Assembly (NCBI RefSeq): GCF_001683915.1
Contig: NZ_LXTT01000101.1
Location: forward strand, 1 to 64,000
Origin: Allomuricauda sp. CP2A
Lineage (GTDB): Bacteria; Bacteroidota; Bacteroidia; Flavobacteriales; Flavobacteriaceae
Direction of reading: 5' to 3'
Length of the DNA stretch: 64,000 nt
How positions within the stretch are numbered: position 1 is the first letter of the stretch; each line of letters starts with the position of its first letter. Below the pieces are notes generated by a model that was not told the DNA's origin, did no database searches, and saw only the letters and a list, made by a program, of their open reading frames with translations. Positions 1-6,943 of the stretch are shown one piece after another. The position numbers and the translations under genes are program-made.

Positions 1-21
1 AATATATATTATATATAGTTC

Positions 22-114
22 CTATTTTTTAAACCGTCTATTGCTTCGTATTCTGTTGACCACATAAACCACGATTACAAAGAGGGCCAGGATCGGGAAA
101 ATCAAATCATTCAT
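22..114 (-). CDS. Predicted 30-residue single-span membrane microprotein
   Basis: An ATG-to-TAG frame encodes 30 residues. Residues 4-19 are a continuous hydrophobic stretch (LIFPILALFVIVVYVV). A strongly basic tail follows, with Arg/Lys at most of the last ten positions. This is the shape of a one-span inner-membrane microprotein whose positive tail faces the cytoplasm. No clear Shine-Dalgarno precedes the ATG, which is normal for Bacteroidota. It lies downstream of the enoyl-CoA hydratase on the same strand, separated by about 100 bases that contain half of a REP-like element. I do not recognise a family and propose no function. It could be a chance frame, but the hydrophobic core plus basic end makes coding use plausible. 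Confidence 0.45.
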   Translation of the reverse strand: MNDLIFPILALFVIVVYVVNRIRSNRRFKK

Positions 115-160
115 TGTGTAAATTTTTAAATATCCATAATCATGTTGAATGCTCAAAAGA

Positions 161-190
161 CGTCATGCTGAAACCGGTTCAGAATCAGAG
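161..190 (+). repeat. Half of a REP-like flavobacterial hairpin element
   Basis: The segment begins CGTCATGCTGAA, the same 12 bases that end the element at 5822-5901 when read on the minus strand. It contains the inverted repeat CTGAA-ACCGG-TTCAG at 168-182. Only one hairpin half is present; no TGAC-ended partner follows. Elements of this look are scattered in intergenic DNA of many flavobacteria, which is general knowledge rather than something tested here. Confidence 0.45.
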
Positions 191-220
191 CCATTTTTAT
201 GATTGATTGAGAACATTCAA

Positions 221-988
221 CTATTTTTTAAACTTTTCCAGGGCGACCTTGGTTTCTGGGGACAGCGCCAACTTACCAGAAATCTCTGCACGCTGTGCCA
301 GCAACTCGTCCCAATGGTCCGTGCCTTCCCAGAGCACGCGTTTCATTTCGGACAAAGCATTGGGGTTGTAGGAAGCCAGTCGCTGCACATGGAACTCCAA
401 CTCTTTATCCATTTCTGATATGGAATCATATACCTTGGCAAACAATCCTTTTTCTTGGGCCCAATACGCATTTTTCCATTCGGTTGGGGCCAAGGCGAGC
501 TCGGCCAAGGCAGCCTTGCCTATTTTTCGTTCCACAGCCGGGGCAATAACAAATGGACCAATACCAATGGAAATCTCCGATAATTTTATGGCGGCATCCA
601 CTGTGGCATACACATAGTCACAGGCGGCGGCCAATCCAACACAACCGCCAACGGTCTTGCCTTGAACCCGCCCAATAATTGGTTTGGGATACTTGCGCAT
701 GGCATTGATCACATGGGCAAACCCACTGAAAAAGGCTTTACCCTCTTCCAAATTTGAGATGGCCACGAGTTCATCAAAAGAAGCTCCCGCACAGAAAGCA
801 CGGTCCCCTTCAGATTTCAACACGATTACAGAAACGGCTTCGTTATCCGAGAGTTTTGCAAATTCGTTGGCCAATCGCTCTAAAAGTTCCGATACAAAAG
901 AATTACTGGCCGGATGACCAAATTCGATGGTTGCCACCTTGTTTTCTATTTTGGTGTATAAACTTCCGTTAGGTCTGTCTGTGGACAT
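221..988 (-). CDS. Enoyl-CoA hydratase/isomerase (crotonase) family protein
   Basis: A 255-residue crotonase-fold protein, full length for the family. The two oxyanion-hole loops are visible: FCAGASF around residues 65-71 and GKTVGGCVG around 110-118. A glutamate near residue 138 (LSEISIGIGP) occupies the place of the catalytic acid. The family hydrates or isomerises acyl-CoA thioesters in fatty-acid or branched-chain amino-acid breakdown. The overall sequence is reminiscent of methylglutaconyl-CoA hydratases of leucine degradation, but no other leucine-degradation gene is adjacent, so the substrate is open. The ATG is used as start. The gene stands alone on the minus strand, with a 7-bp tandem repeat just upstream of it. 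Confidence 0.85.
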   Translation of the reverse strand: MSTDRPNGSLYTKIENKVATIEFGHPASNSFVSELLERLANEFAKLSDNEAVSVIVLKSEGDRAFCAGASFDELVAISNLEEGKAFFSGFAHVINAMRKYPKPIIGRVQGKTVGGCVGLAAACDYVYATVDAAIKLSEISIGIGPFVIAPAVERKIGKAALAELALAPTEWKNAYWAQEKGLFAKVYDSISEMDKELEFHVQRLASYNPNALSEMKRVLWEGTDHWDELLAQRAEISGKLALSPETKVALEKFKK

Positions 989-996
989 TAGTTTCA

Positions 997-1034
997 GTTA
1001 TGAGTTATGAGTTATGAGTTATGAGTTATGAGTT
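997..1034. repeat. Tandem heptamer repeat GTTATGA, 5.4 copies
   Basis: Five perfect head-to-tail copies of GTTATGA followed by GTT lie between the start of the enoyl-CoA hydratase gene (988) and the end of the MATE gene (1058). A period of seven does not preserve a reading frame, and the tract sits in the likely 5' leader or promoter region of the hydratase gene. Confidence 0.9.
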
Positions 1035-1057
1035 CATTGTTCATGTGAAATACTAAA

Positions 1058-2392
1058 TTAAGCGTTTTGAACCAAGGGCATGAACTTTTGTCTAAATTTC
1101 CAGACCAGGGCAAAGCCGCGGATCATCATCCAGACCACAAAAGCAATCCAAATGGCATAGAAGCCCCACCCTAAAAACTTTCCTAGATATAAGACGGGAA
1201 TAAAACCCAAAAACGTGGCTGAAAGCAGTACATTCCGCAAATATTTCATTTCGCCCAGTCCTTTGAACAGGCCGTCAAAAATAAAGGCAATGGTGTTCAT
1301 GGGAAGTCCAAGAATGACAATATAAAAGATGCTGTAAAATGTTTGGAGCACAATTTCCTCATTTGAAAAAATGTGACCAATAGGTCTATAAAAAATAAAT
1401 CCTGAAAGCATTAATACCAGACTTACCACCATACCATACTTAAAAATGGTTTTGGCCAGCTTCCAAAGTCCATTATAGTCCGATGCCCCCAAAAGTTTTC
1501 CGCCCATACTGTTTCCGGCTGCGGCATAGCCATCAATAAAAAATGCGGCAAACAGCCATAGGTTCACGGCAATGGTGTGTGCCCCGATGAACCGATCACC
1601 CAAAATGGTGGCCTCTCTGACCGCGAGCATCAAAGCTGCATTGAGGGCAGCAGTACGGACGAACAAATTAAGGCTCATCAAAACCAATCTTTTGATTTCT
1701 TTATTGAGTGGAAAAACCAATTTCATACTGATTTCGGTCTTTTTCACCAACAAAATAAGGGCCAAAATAGCCATGATACCCTGAGAGATCAAGCTGGCCC
1801 AAGCAGCACCTTCCAAATACATTGGGGACATGAATCCGTCTATTCCGTAAACAAAAATAAAATCCAGAAGGATATTCAGCCCTGCGCCAATCATGGCAAT
1901 TACCATAGGATAGAAGGTGTTCTGCAAACCTCTAAAAATGCCAAAAATGGCAAAGGTGAACAGCGTTAATGGAAACCCCCAGACCCTAATGGAATAATAC
2001 GAAACGCAATACTCCAATATTTTTCCTGAGGCTTTAAAGAGTTTAAAAATATCCTCAACAACAAAAATGGTGGACACCAAGATGATAACACTCAAAAGAA
2101 TATTGAAAAAAATGGCTTGGGCGGGCAGGTTTTTTACTTCATCCAACCTTCCTGCCCCTAAATATTGGGAAATAATGGCGGAAATGGCGCTTCGGGTCTG
2201 GCCCAGCACCCAAATGAGCATGGACAGAAAAGACCCCACAATACCGGCAGCGGCCAAAGACTCCAATCCATCCACCGGAATATTGCCCACTATGGCCGTG
2301 TCCGTAATGGAGAGAAGGGGTTCTGCAATCCCCGAAATGGTAGCGGGAATCGCAAGCGTATTTATACTTTTAAAATTTACCTGTGTGCTCAA
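1058..2392 (-). CDS. MATE family multidrug/metabolite exporter
   Basis: A 444-residue polytopic membrane protein with about twelve hydrophobic segments and the MATE N-terminal pattern of an early helix followed by LLSITDTAIVGNI. MATE proteins export cationic drugs or metabolites using a Na+ or H+ gradient across the inner membrane; the sequence resembles the DinF-like branch. The start is TTG at 2392, giving MSTQVNFKSIN. The decayed second copy near 3686 carries the same TTG, which supports this start. A GNAT fragment lies directly upstream, suggesting an ancestral GNAT-MATE gene pair. Confidence 0.88.
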   Translation of the reverse strand: MSTQVNFKSINTLAIPATISGIAEPLLSITDTAIVGNIPVDGLESLAAAGIVGSFLSMLIWVLGQTRSAISAIISQYLGAGRLDEVKNLPAQAIFFNILLSVIILVSTIFVVEDIFKLFKASGKILEYCVSYYSIRVWGFPLTLFTFAIFGIFRGLQNTFYPMVIAMIGAGLNILLDFIFVYGIDGFMSPMYLEGAAWASLISQGIMAILALILLVKKTEISMKLVFPLNKEIKRLVLMSLNLFVRTAALNAALMLAVREATILGDRFIGAHTIAVNLWLFAAFFIDGYAAAGNSMGGKLLGASDYNGLWKLAKTIFKYGMVVSLVLMLSGFIFYRPIGHIFSNEEIVLQTFYSIFYIVILGLPMNTIAFIFDGLFKGLGEMKYLRNVLLSATFLGFIPVLYLGKFLGWGFYAIWIAFVVWMMIRGFALVWKFRQKFMPLVQNA

Positions 2393-2590
2393 ATCGGCGG
2401 CAAGTTACAGCACTAATTCATAACAATGAAAAGGATGCTCACTTTGTTTGGGAAAGAAGATATTTCCCAATTTTTGGCAGCCTAGCTGCTCGTAAAATCG
2501 TTGGTTTCTGTGGTTTTAAGAGAAGGTGTCGAGCGTAACGCATACAAATCCATGTTCACTCTTAGGAATTTTCTTTAAAAGCAAATTTTC
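2367..2590. repeat. Left copy of a ~220-bp diverged direct duplication
   Basis: This stretch matches 3661-3884 at a constant offset of 1294 bases, with many substitutions but almost no gaps. It covers the first codons of the MATE gene, the intergenic spacer and the 3' end of the GNAT gene. The two copies flank the epimerase gene. Confidence 0.85.
2405..2580 (-). pseudogene. Decayed 3' fragment of a GNAT acetyltransferase gene
   Basis: Read on the minus strand, this translates to the last ~55 residues of the intact GNAT protein at 3699-4199, ending in the identical FHCYELVL and the same stop. Relative to the intact copy, the codon CAA in the motif FSQNH has become TAA (2516-2518), an in-frame stop. 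The 5' two thirds of the gene are missing; homology fades near 2590. The C-terminal 37 codons remain in frame and well conserved, so the decay looks recent or the copy has been homogenised with the intact one. Confidence 0.85.
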
Positions 2591-2618
2591 AGGGTTCTTC
2601 GCAAACAATTTTTAATAA

Positions 2619-3605
2619 CTAAGTCCTTGCTTTGTATGATTTTAAAATATGATCAATTTTTTTATTGGTTTCCTGATTCACAAACATTCTGTCTTCCGAC
2701 TCCTGAAACCATTCCAAAGTTCTTTTAATTCCTTTAGCAAATGGAATAGTTGCTTTAAACTCTGGCACAAATGTTTTGATTTTGGTGTTATCGAAAATGA
2801 CGCTTTCGGTTTTATCACCCAATAAATCACCTGTAAAACTAGGCTCAAGATTACATATAAAATCGGAAGTAATATGCACTGCATTCAGCTCGCAACCTAA
2901 ACTATCGGCCAAAATTTTATAAATGGAATTCCAGGTTAAAACTTCATCAGACGTGATATGAAACGTATGCCCTATAGCTTGGGTAAGTCCCAACAAGCCA
3001 ACTAATCCTACAGCAAAATCATCAGCATGTGTGGTAACCCAAACCGAAGTGCCATCACCATGAATAATAATTTCCTGGCCTTTTAAAATTCTGTCTGCCG
3101 TGGTATATTCTTTAACCCCACCAATGGCAATAGGAATAATGGTATCGTAAGTAAATGAAGGTCTTACAATGGTAAATGGAAAATCCTGCTCACGGTAGGC
3201 TTTCATCAACAATTCTTCACACTTAATTTTATTATTGGAGTACTCCCAAATAGTATTGCAAACGGGTGTAGACTCAGTAATAATGGGATAGCTTAAGGGT
3301 GTTTGGTAGCAAGAAGCCGAGCTAATAAAGATGTATTGCTTTGTTTTTCCCTTGAAAAGCTCAATATCCCTTTGCATTTCTTCTGGTGTAAACACAATCC
3401 AATTGACCACTGCGTCCCATGTATGTTTACTCAATTCTGATAATGTTTCTGGCTTGTTGATGTCTCCAATAATAGTTTTCACCTTAGGAATTTCAACCCC
3501 TGTTAAACCCCTGTTCAAATGGTATAAATCCATCCCTTTTTCAATGGCCCAACGGCTACAAGGGGTGCTAATATTTCCTGTTCCTCCAATAAATAATACT
3601 TTCAT
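2619..3605 (-). CDS. NAD(P)-dependent epimerase/dehydratase-like protein (extended SDR)
   Basis: A 328-residue Rossmann-fold protein starting MKVLFIGGTGNIS, with the glycine-rich dinucleotide motif at residues 7-12. A serine-rich strand (YIFISSASCYQ) and a YSNNK sequence fit the Ser/Tyr-xxx-Lys catalytic set of extended SDRs. Such enzymes act on nucleotide sugars or related hydroxyl substrates; the exact substrate cannot be read from sequence. Its codons look more A+T-rich than those of its neighbours. It is bracketed by the two copies of a GNAT-MATE duplication, so it probably arrived as cargo. Start ATG at 3605. Confidence 0.8.
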   Translation of the reverse strand: MKVLFIGGTGNISTPCSRWAIEKGMDLYHLNRGLTGVEIPKVKTIIGDINKPETLSELSKHTWDAVVNWIVFTPEEMQRDIELFKGKTKQYIFISSASCYQTPLSYPIITESTPVCNTIWEYSNNKIKCEELLMKAYREQDFPFTIVRPSFTYDTIIPIAIGGVKEYTTADRILKGQEIIIHGDGTSVWVTTHADDFAVGLVGLLGLTQAIGHTFHITSDEVLTWNSIYKILADSLGCELNAVHITSDFICNLEPSFTGDLLGDKTESVIFDNTKIKTFVPEFKATIPFAKGIKRTLEWFQESEDRMFVNQETNKKIDHILKSYKART

Positions 3606-3619
3606 AATGTTTTGCTTTT

Positions 3620-3686
3620 ATAATGAAACCTCCCAAACCCGAATGGAATACTATGAAATGCTTCTAAAATTTACCTGTATGCTCAA
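3620..3686 (-). pseudogene. Remnant of a second MATE gene with an internal deletion
   Basis: Minus-strand reading starts with TTG and codes for a start of MATE type (LSIQVNFRSIS), matching the first 11 codons of the intact MATE gene, then meets a TAG. The following ~43 bases (3620-3662) match the interior of the intact MATE gene at 1969-2011 with roughly eight mismatches in 37 compared bases. About 355 bases that should lie between these parts are gone. The remnant directly precedes the epimerase ATG and may now serve as its leader. Confidence 0.65.
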
Positions 3687-3884
3687 ATCGACAGTAAGTT
3701 ACAGCACTAATTCATAACAATGAAAAGGATGTTCACTTTGTTTGGGAAAGAAAATATCCCCAAGTTTTTGGTAGCCCCGTTGCTCATAAAAATGCTGGTT
3801 TCTGTGGTTTTGGGAGAATGTGTCCAAACGGACCGATACAAACCCATGTTCCCGGGAATAGTTTTCAGCAAAATCCATCAGTTG
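3661..3884. repeat. Right copy of the ~220-bp duplication
   Basis: Partner of 2367-2590 (offset 1294). Here the GNAT part is intact and the MATE part is broken, the reverse of the left copy. Confidence 0.85.
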
Positions 3885-4199
3885 TTGGGCCAATCCTTTG
3901 CCCTGATGTGCAGGATCTACCGAAAGGCGATGGATGTAGGTGCTGTTGCCATTGGGCGTTAACCATTTTATGGGGATGTATTCTTCGTCCATGTATGTTG
4001 AAATGACAATGGTACCCAAAATGGAGCCGTTTTCTTCGATGACATAGAGTTCATTTCGTTCCACATCCCGGACAAATGCAGCTTCAGACGGGTAGTGCTC
4101 GTTCCATTGAAAAATTCCATTTTCCTGCATTTTTGTGGCGCAGGCCTTGGTGATTTTCAGGATATCCTTTATTTCAGATATCTTTGCATGCCTGATCAT
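3699..4199 (-). CDS. GNAT family N-acetyltransferase
   Basis: A 166-residue protein of usual GNAT length. The acetyl-CoA pyrophosphate-binding motif A is clear: LSVDPAHQGKGLAQQLMD at about residues 90-108, with Q-G-K-G-L-A. A later FYEQRGYQKLG matches motif B, typical of RimI-like or small-molecule acetyltransferases. It transfers acetyl from acetyl-CoA to an amine of unknown identity. It starts with ATG at 4199 and ends in the duplicated segment. The ancestral neighbour downstream was apparently a MATE exporter, hinting at a resistance-type pair (modify plus export), which is inference. Confidence 0.87.
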   Translation of the reverse strand: MIRHAKISEIKDILKITKACATKMQENGIFQWNEHYPSEAAFVRDVERNELYVIEENGSILGTIVISTYMDEEYIPIKWLTPNGNSTYIHRLSVDPAHQGKGLAQQLMDFAENYSREHGFVSVRLDTFSQNHRNQHFYEQRGYQKLGDIFFPKQSEHPFHCYELVL

Positions 4200-4252
4200 G
4201 GTATCATTTCAATTAAGTTGTAAATTTAGGGTTTAATCTCAATCACCAAATA

Positions 4253-5050
4253 ATGAACAATATACTCGTACCCATTGGAACTTCACCAGATTCTTCAAAC
4301 ACATTGCAATATGCCATAGACTTTGCAGCCAACTTTGGCGCCAAGGTTTTTGTGATGGACGTGTTTTCGGTCACTACCGCGGTAGGGAGCTTGGCCAATG
4401 TTGAGGAGAAAGTGGCCAAAAGCAGTAAAGAGCACTTGAAAGAGGTTATTGAAAAGGTGGAGACCAAGGGTGTGGAAATTAAAATGGCCACCTATAACGG
4501 CGATATTATTGACGGGCTTAAGGATATCAACAAAGAATTGGGGATAGATTTGATCATCATAGCTCCCAGAAGCAACGATATTCAAGAAGAACTTTATTTG
4601 GGGAACACCTCGGGCCGTATCATTAAACAGACCAATATTCCCACGCTGATTGTCCCAAAAGGAACACAGTTTAAGCCCCTAAAAAAGATATTGACGGCTT
4701 TTGGCTCTGGAATTTTGAAGCGAAGCAGCATCCTAAATCCTTTGGTAAGCATAAAGAACAAATTTAGGTCGGATATAAGTTTGCTTTTGGTGAAGCGGCC
4801 TGGATATTCAGAGGATGATCTTAAAGTGAACACCGCACTCATGGATTTGAGCAAACAACTGACCATTACGGAAAATGCCACTACCTATCTTGGTGTAATG
4901 GAACATTTTCAACAAGAACATCCAGATATGTTGTGTGTTTTTAGAAGGAAACGTGGGTTCTTCAAGAAACTGTGGGAAAAAAACACCATACGCAAAGCTG
5001 AGTTTTTTGTGCCGATTCCTGTATTGGTATTGAGCGTTAAAAAAGATTAA
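4253..5050 (+). CDS. Universal stress protein, two tandem USP domains
   Basis: A 265-residue protein beginning MNNILVPIGTSPDSSNTLQYA, the first strand and helix of a USP domain. The first domain (about 1-142) ends with LGNTSGRIIKQTNIPTLIVP, close to the family nucleotide-binding loop with small residues around G-x-G and a final serine/threonine-rich turn. The second domain (about 145-265) is diverged and lacks a clear ATP loop, ending in IPVLVLS. Two-domain USPs are common in Bacteroidota and act as cytoplasmic stress or energy-state sensors. It is a single-gene unit followed 58 bases later by tRNA-Ala, divergent from the GNAT gene. Confidence 0.9.
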   Translation: MNNILVPIGTSPDSSNTLQYAIDFAANFGAKVFVMDVFSVTTAVGSLANVEEKVAKSSKEHLKEVIEKVETKGVEIKMATYNGDIIDGLKDINKELGIDLIIIAPRSNDIQEELYLGNTSGRIIKQTNIPTLIVPKGTQFKPLKKILTAFGSGILKRSSILNPLVSIKNKFRSDISLLLVKRPGYSEDDLKVNTALMDLSKQLTITENATTYLGVMEHFQQEHPDMLCVFRRKRGFFKKLWEKNTIRKAEFFVPIPVLVLSVKKD

Positions 5051-5108
5051 GGAAACAGCGCAATTTTTGATACTTTCGGAAAAAAGTATTTCCTTTGCGC
5101 TCACTTAA

Positions 5109-5185
<77 letters not shown>

Positions 5186-5285
5186 AAAATTGGAAGCACC
5201 TCAATAACGAAGTACTTTTTTTATTGCTTCTGTTGTGTTTGCCACAAGATGTAATCTTGCGGTAGCAGAGGGGTGTTTTTTCAAT

Positions 5286-5726
5286 TTATTGAATCCATTT
5301 TGAAATCAAATCGACAAATAAAGCTACCATATAAGATGTCAGAATTGTCAAAATAGAGAATTCATTTAGATGTTTTCTCCAATTTAGGCAAATCATAATA
5401 TAACAAATGATAGGCACAATCATTATAAACTGCATTTCGCCATAAAATGGCCAGTTCATAATTCCATGAATAATGGTTGTGCATGCAAAAAAGCCAATTA
5501 TTGCACTGAGCCATTTGTTTTTTGTTGCACAATATATCCCGAACGCAAGAGAAGAAACTCCGAATCCAGTAAACCCAATCGTACTTGTAAGGGGATAATT
5601 AAGTAGCCCTAAAACATAGCTTACTGAAAGTCCTGCTAAAATCAATTTTAATAAGTTAGGATTGGTTTTTCTATAAAATAAAAGCCCGATTATGACTCCT
5701 ATACCCAATATGATTTCTTGGATCAT
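5286..5726 (-). CDS. Hypothetical polytopic membrane protein
   Basis: A 146-residue protein with about five hydrophobic segments, starting MIQEIILGIGVIIGLLFYRK. There are no charged clusters except around residue 117 (NWRKH). I recognise no family. The composition is very A+T-rich compared with the core genes nearby, and it stands alone between the tRNA and the nucleotidyltransferase-HEPN gene, so it is probably accessory. The ATG at 5726 is the only sensible start. It could be a small membrane protein of a lysozyme-inhibitor or immunity type, but nothing shows that. Confidence 0.6.
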   Translation of the reverse strand: MIQEIILGIGVIIGLLFYRKTNPNLLKLILAGLSVSYVLGLLNYPLTSTIGFTGFGVSSLAFGIYCATKNKWLSAIIGFFACTTIIHGIMNWPFYGEMQFIMIVPIICYIMICLNWRKHLNEFSILTILTSYMVALFVDLISKWIQ

Positions 5727-5821
5727 ACTAATTTTAAACTTTTGGAGGTTGATTATTCAAGATTGAGAATCTTTTCCGTATCCTTATAAATTTATCACTT
5801 TTTGTAGGAAGCAGGGCTTTC

Positions 5822-5901
5822 CGTCAACCTGAACAGGTTTCAGGTTCCCATAAATATTTCTGACCAAATGCAGAAGATGCTGAAATGAATTCAGCATGAC
5901 G
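5822..5901. repeat. Paired-hairpin REP-like element with GTCA/TGAC ends
   Basis: About 80 bases running from CGTCAACCTGAAC to TTCAGCATGACG. Each end forms its own hairpin: CCTGAA-CAGGT-TTCAGG on the left and ATGCTGAA-ATGAA-TTCAGCAT (5877-5897, eight perfect pairs) on the right. The extreme ends are inverted (CGTCA, TGACG). The right end reads ACGTCATGCTGAA on the minus strand, shared with the half element at 161-190. It sits just downstream of the nucleotidyltransferase-HEPN stop codon. Confidence 0.65.
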
Positions 5902-5905
5902 TTTT

Positions 5906-6829
5906 TTAGCACTCCCCAATCTCTTTAATTTTTTCCAGGCAGATGGTTTCGGTCAACTGTTGTAGCTCCGCCACTTGGGCGGACAAATACTCCAAATCAC
6001 CTTTGGTGATGTAGTACTCCTCCATTTTATAGCGGGCATCTATATAAGCACGCTTCAACAGCTCAAAAAGGCGTTTTTCTTCTTCGGTCTGGGTGGGGAA
6101 GACGGCAAAACGCTTGTCGCACATGGCCACTTTTATTCCGAGGGTCTCCAGATTATGGTCTTTGGGGCGGTAGTCCGTGAACACCAATAATATGGTGGTG
6201 TAGTAGCGCTCCGTAGCTTGGTGGAGTTGAAAGGCCGCTTCACTATAAATCTCTTTTGATAGTGCCTGTTCAAATAAATAATAGAAATTATTCGCACTCG
6301 TAAACCACTGGTCAAAATGGTCTTGTGCCTTGTGTTGGCTCTCTTGGGGGGTCAGGAGTTTGGGCGTGGCCAGTTTGAACTTTTCGGAATCGTACAGCAC
6401 AACCCCCTCTTTTTTAATGTCCTTAAAAAAGTAATTGCCCAGTCGTAGGGCTTGGTTCAGGTGTTTTATACCGTGGAAGATAAGGTTCACGGGGGTCCGC
6501 ACTTGGCCCGTGGCGGTGAGCTCGGCCTTTACCTTGTCCTCTATGCGGAATTTTTGTTGCAGATCCTCATGGGTGAGCACCACAAGGAGGTCATAGTCGC
6601 TCCGGTATTCGTAGGTGATGCCCTTTTCCACATAGTTGTCCTCTACCCAGTCGCCACGGGCGTAGCTGCCAAAAAGCAGTACCATTTCCACTTCTTTAAA
6701 AGTGGAGAGTAGCGTGGTCAATAGGCCCAGTTCTTTTTGCTTTGACTGGGGCAGATGGTCTAAATATTTGTTCACCCATGCAAAGTAAGAAATTATTTGA
6801 CTACGAATCTTGGTAATGTCCAGCCACAT
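5906..6829 (-). CDS. Fused nucleotidyltransferase (MNT) - HEPN domain protein
   Basis: A 307-residue fusion. The N-terminal half carries a minimal nucleotidyltransferase signature: LLFGSYARGDW with G54-S55 and D60, followed by SDYDLLVVL with the metal-binding D78 and D80. The C-terminal half (about 185-300) has HEPN helices with AAFQLHQATERYYTTIL and RPKDHNLE, a short R-x3-H. In two-gene HEPN/MNT toxin-antitoxin pairs, the MNT partner adenylylates the HEPN ribonuclease; here both are in one chain, a form common in Bacteroidota chromosomes. Whether the HEPN part is an active RNase or only a binding platform is not clear, as a canonical RX4-6H motif is not obvious. It is a solitary minus-strand gene. 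Confidence 0.82.
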   Translation of the reverse strand: MWLDITKIRSQIISYFAWVNKYLDHLPQSKQKELGLLTTLLSTFKEVEMVLLFGSYARGDWVEDNYVEKGITYEYRSDYDLLVVLTHEDLQQKFRIEDKVKAELTATGQVRTPVNLIFHGIKHLNQALRLGNYFFKDIKKEGVVLYDSEKFKLATPKLLTPQESQHKAQDHFDQWFTSANNFYYLFEQALSKEIYSEAAFQLHQATERYYTTILLVFTDYRPKDHNLETLGIKVAMCDKRFAVFPTQTEEEKRLFELLKRAYIDARYKMEEYYITKGDLEYLSAQVAELQQLTETICLEKIKEIGEC

Positions 6830-6849
6830 GATTCATGGTTTTAGTTGGA

Positions 6850-6895
6850 TTGGGATTCATCCCAAACTTTACCATCCTTTTAGGATGGTTTTTTT
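6850..6895 (+). terminator. Two adjacent hairpins, the second terminator-like
   Basis: TTGGGAT-TC-ATCCCAA (6850-6865) is followed by ACCATCCT-TTT-AGGATGGT (6871-6889, eight pairs) and a run of seven T. The second is an intrinsic-terminator shape in the plus direction. It lies between the divergent HEPN-MNT gene and the SDR gene, about 50 bases before the SDR ATG, with no plus-strand gene upstream to terminate. A leader attenuator is possible. Confidence 0.55.
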
Positions 6896-6943
6896 GTTTT
6901 TGGTCAATTCCTTTTTGAACTTTAGGGAATAAAACAAACTATA

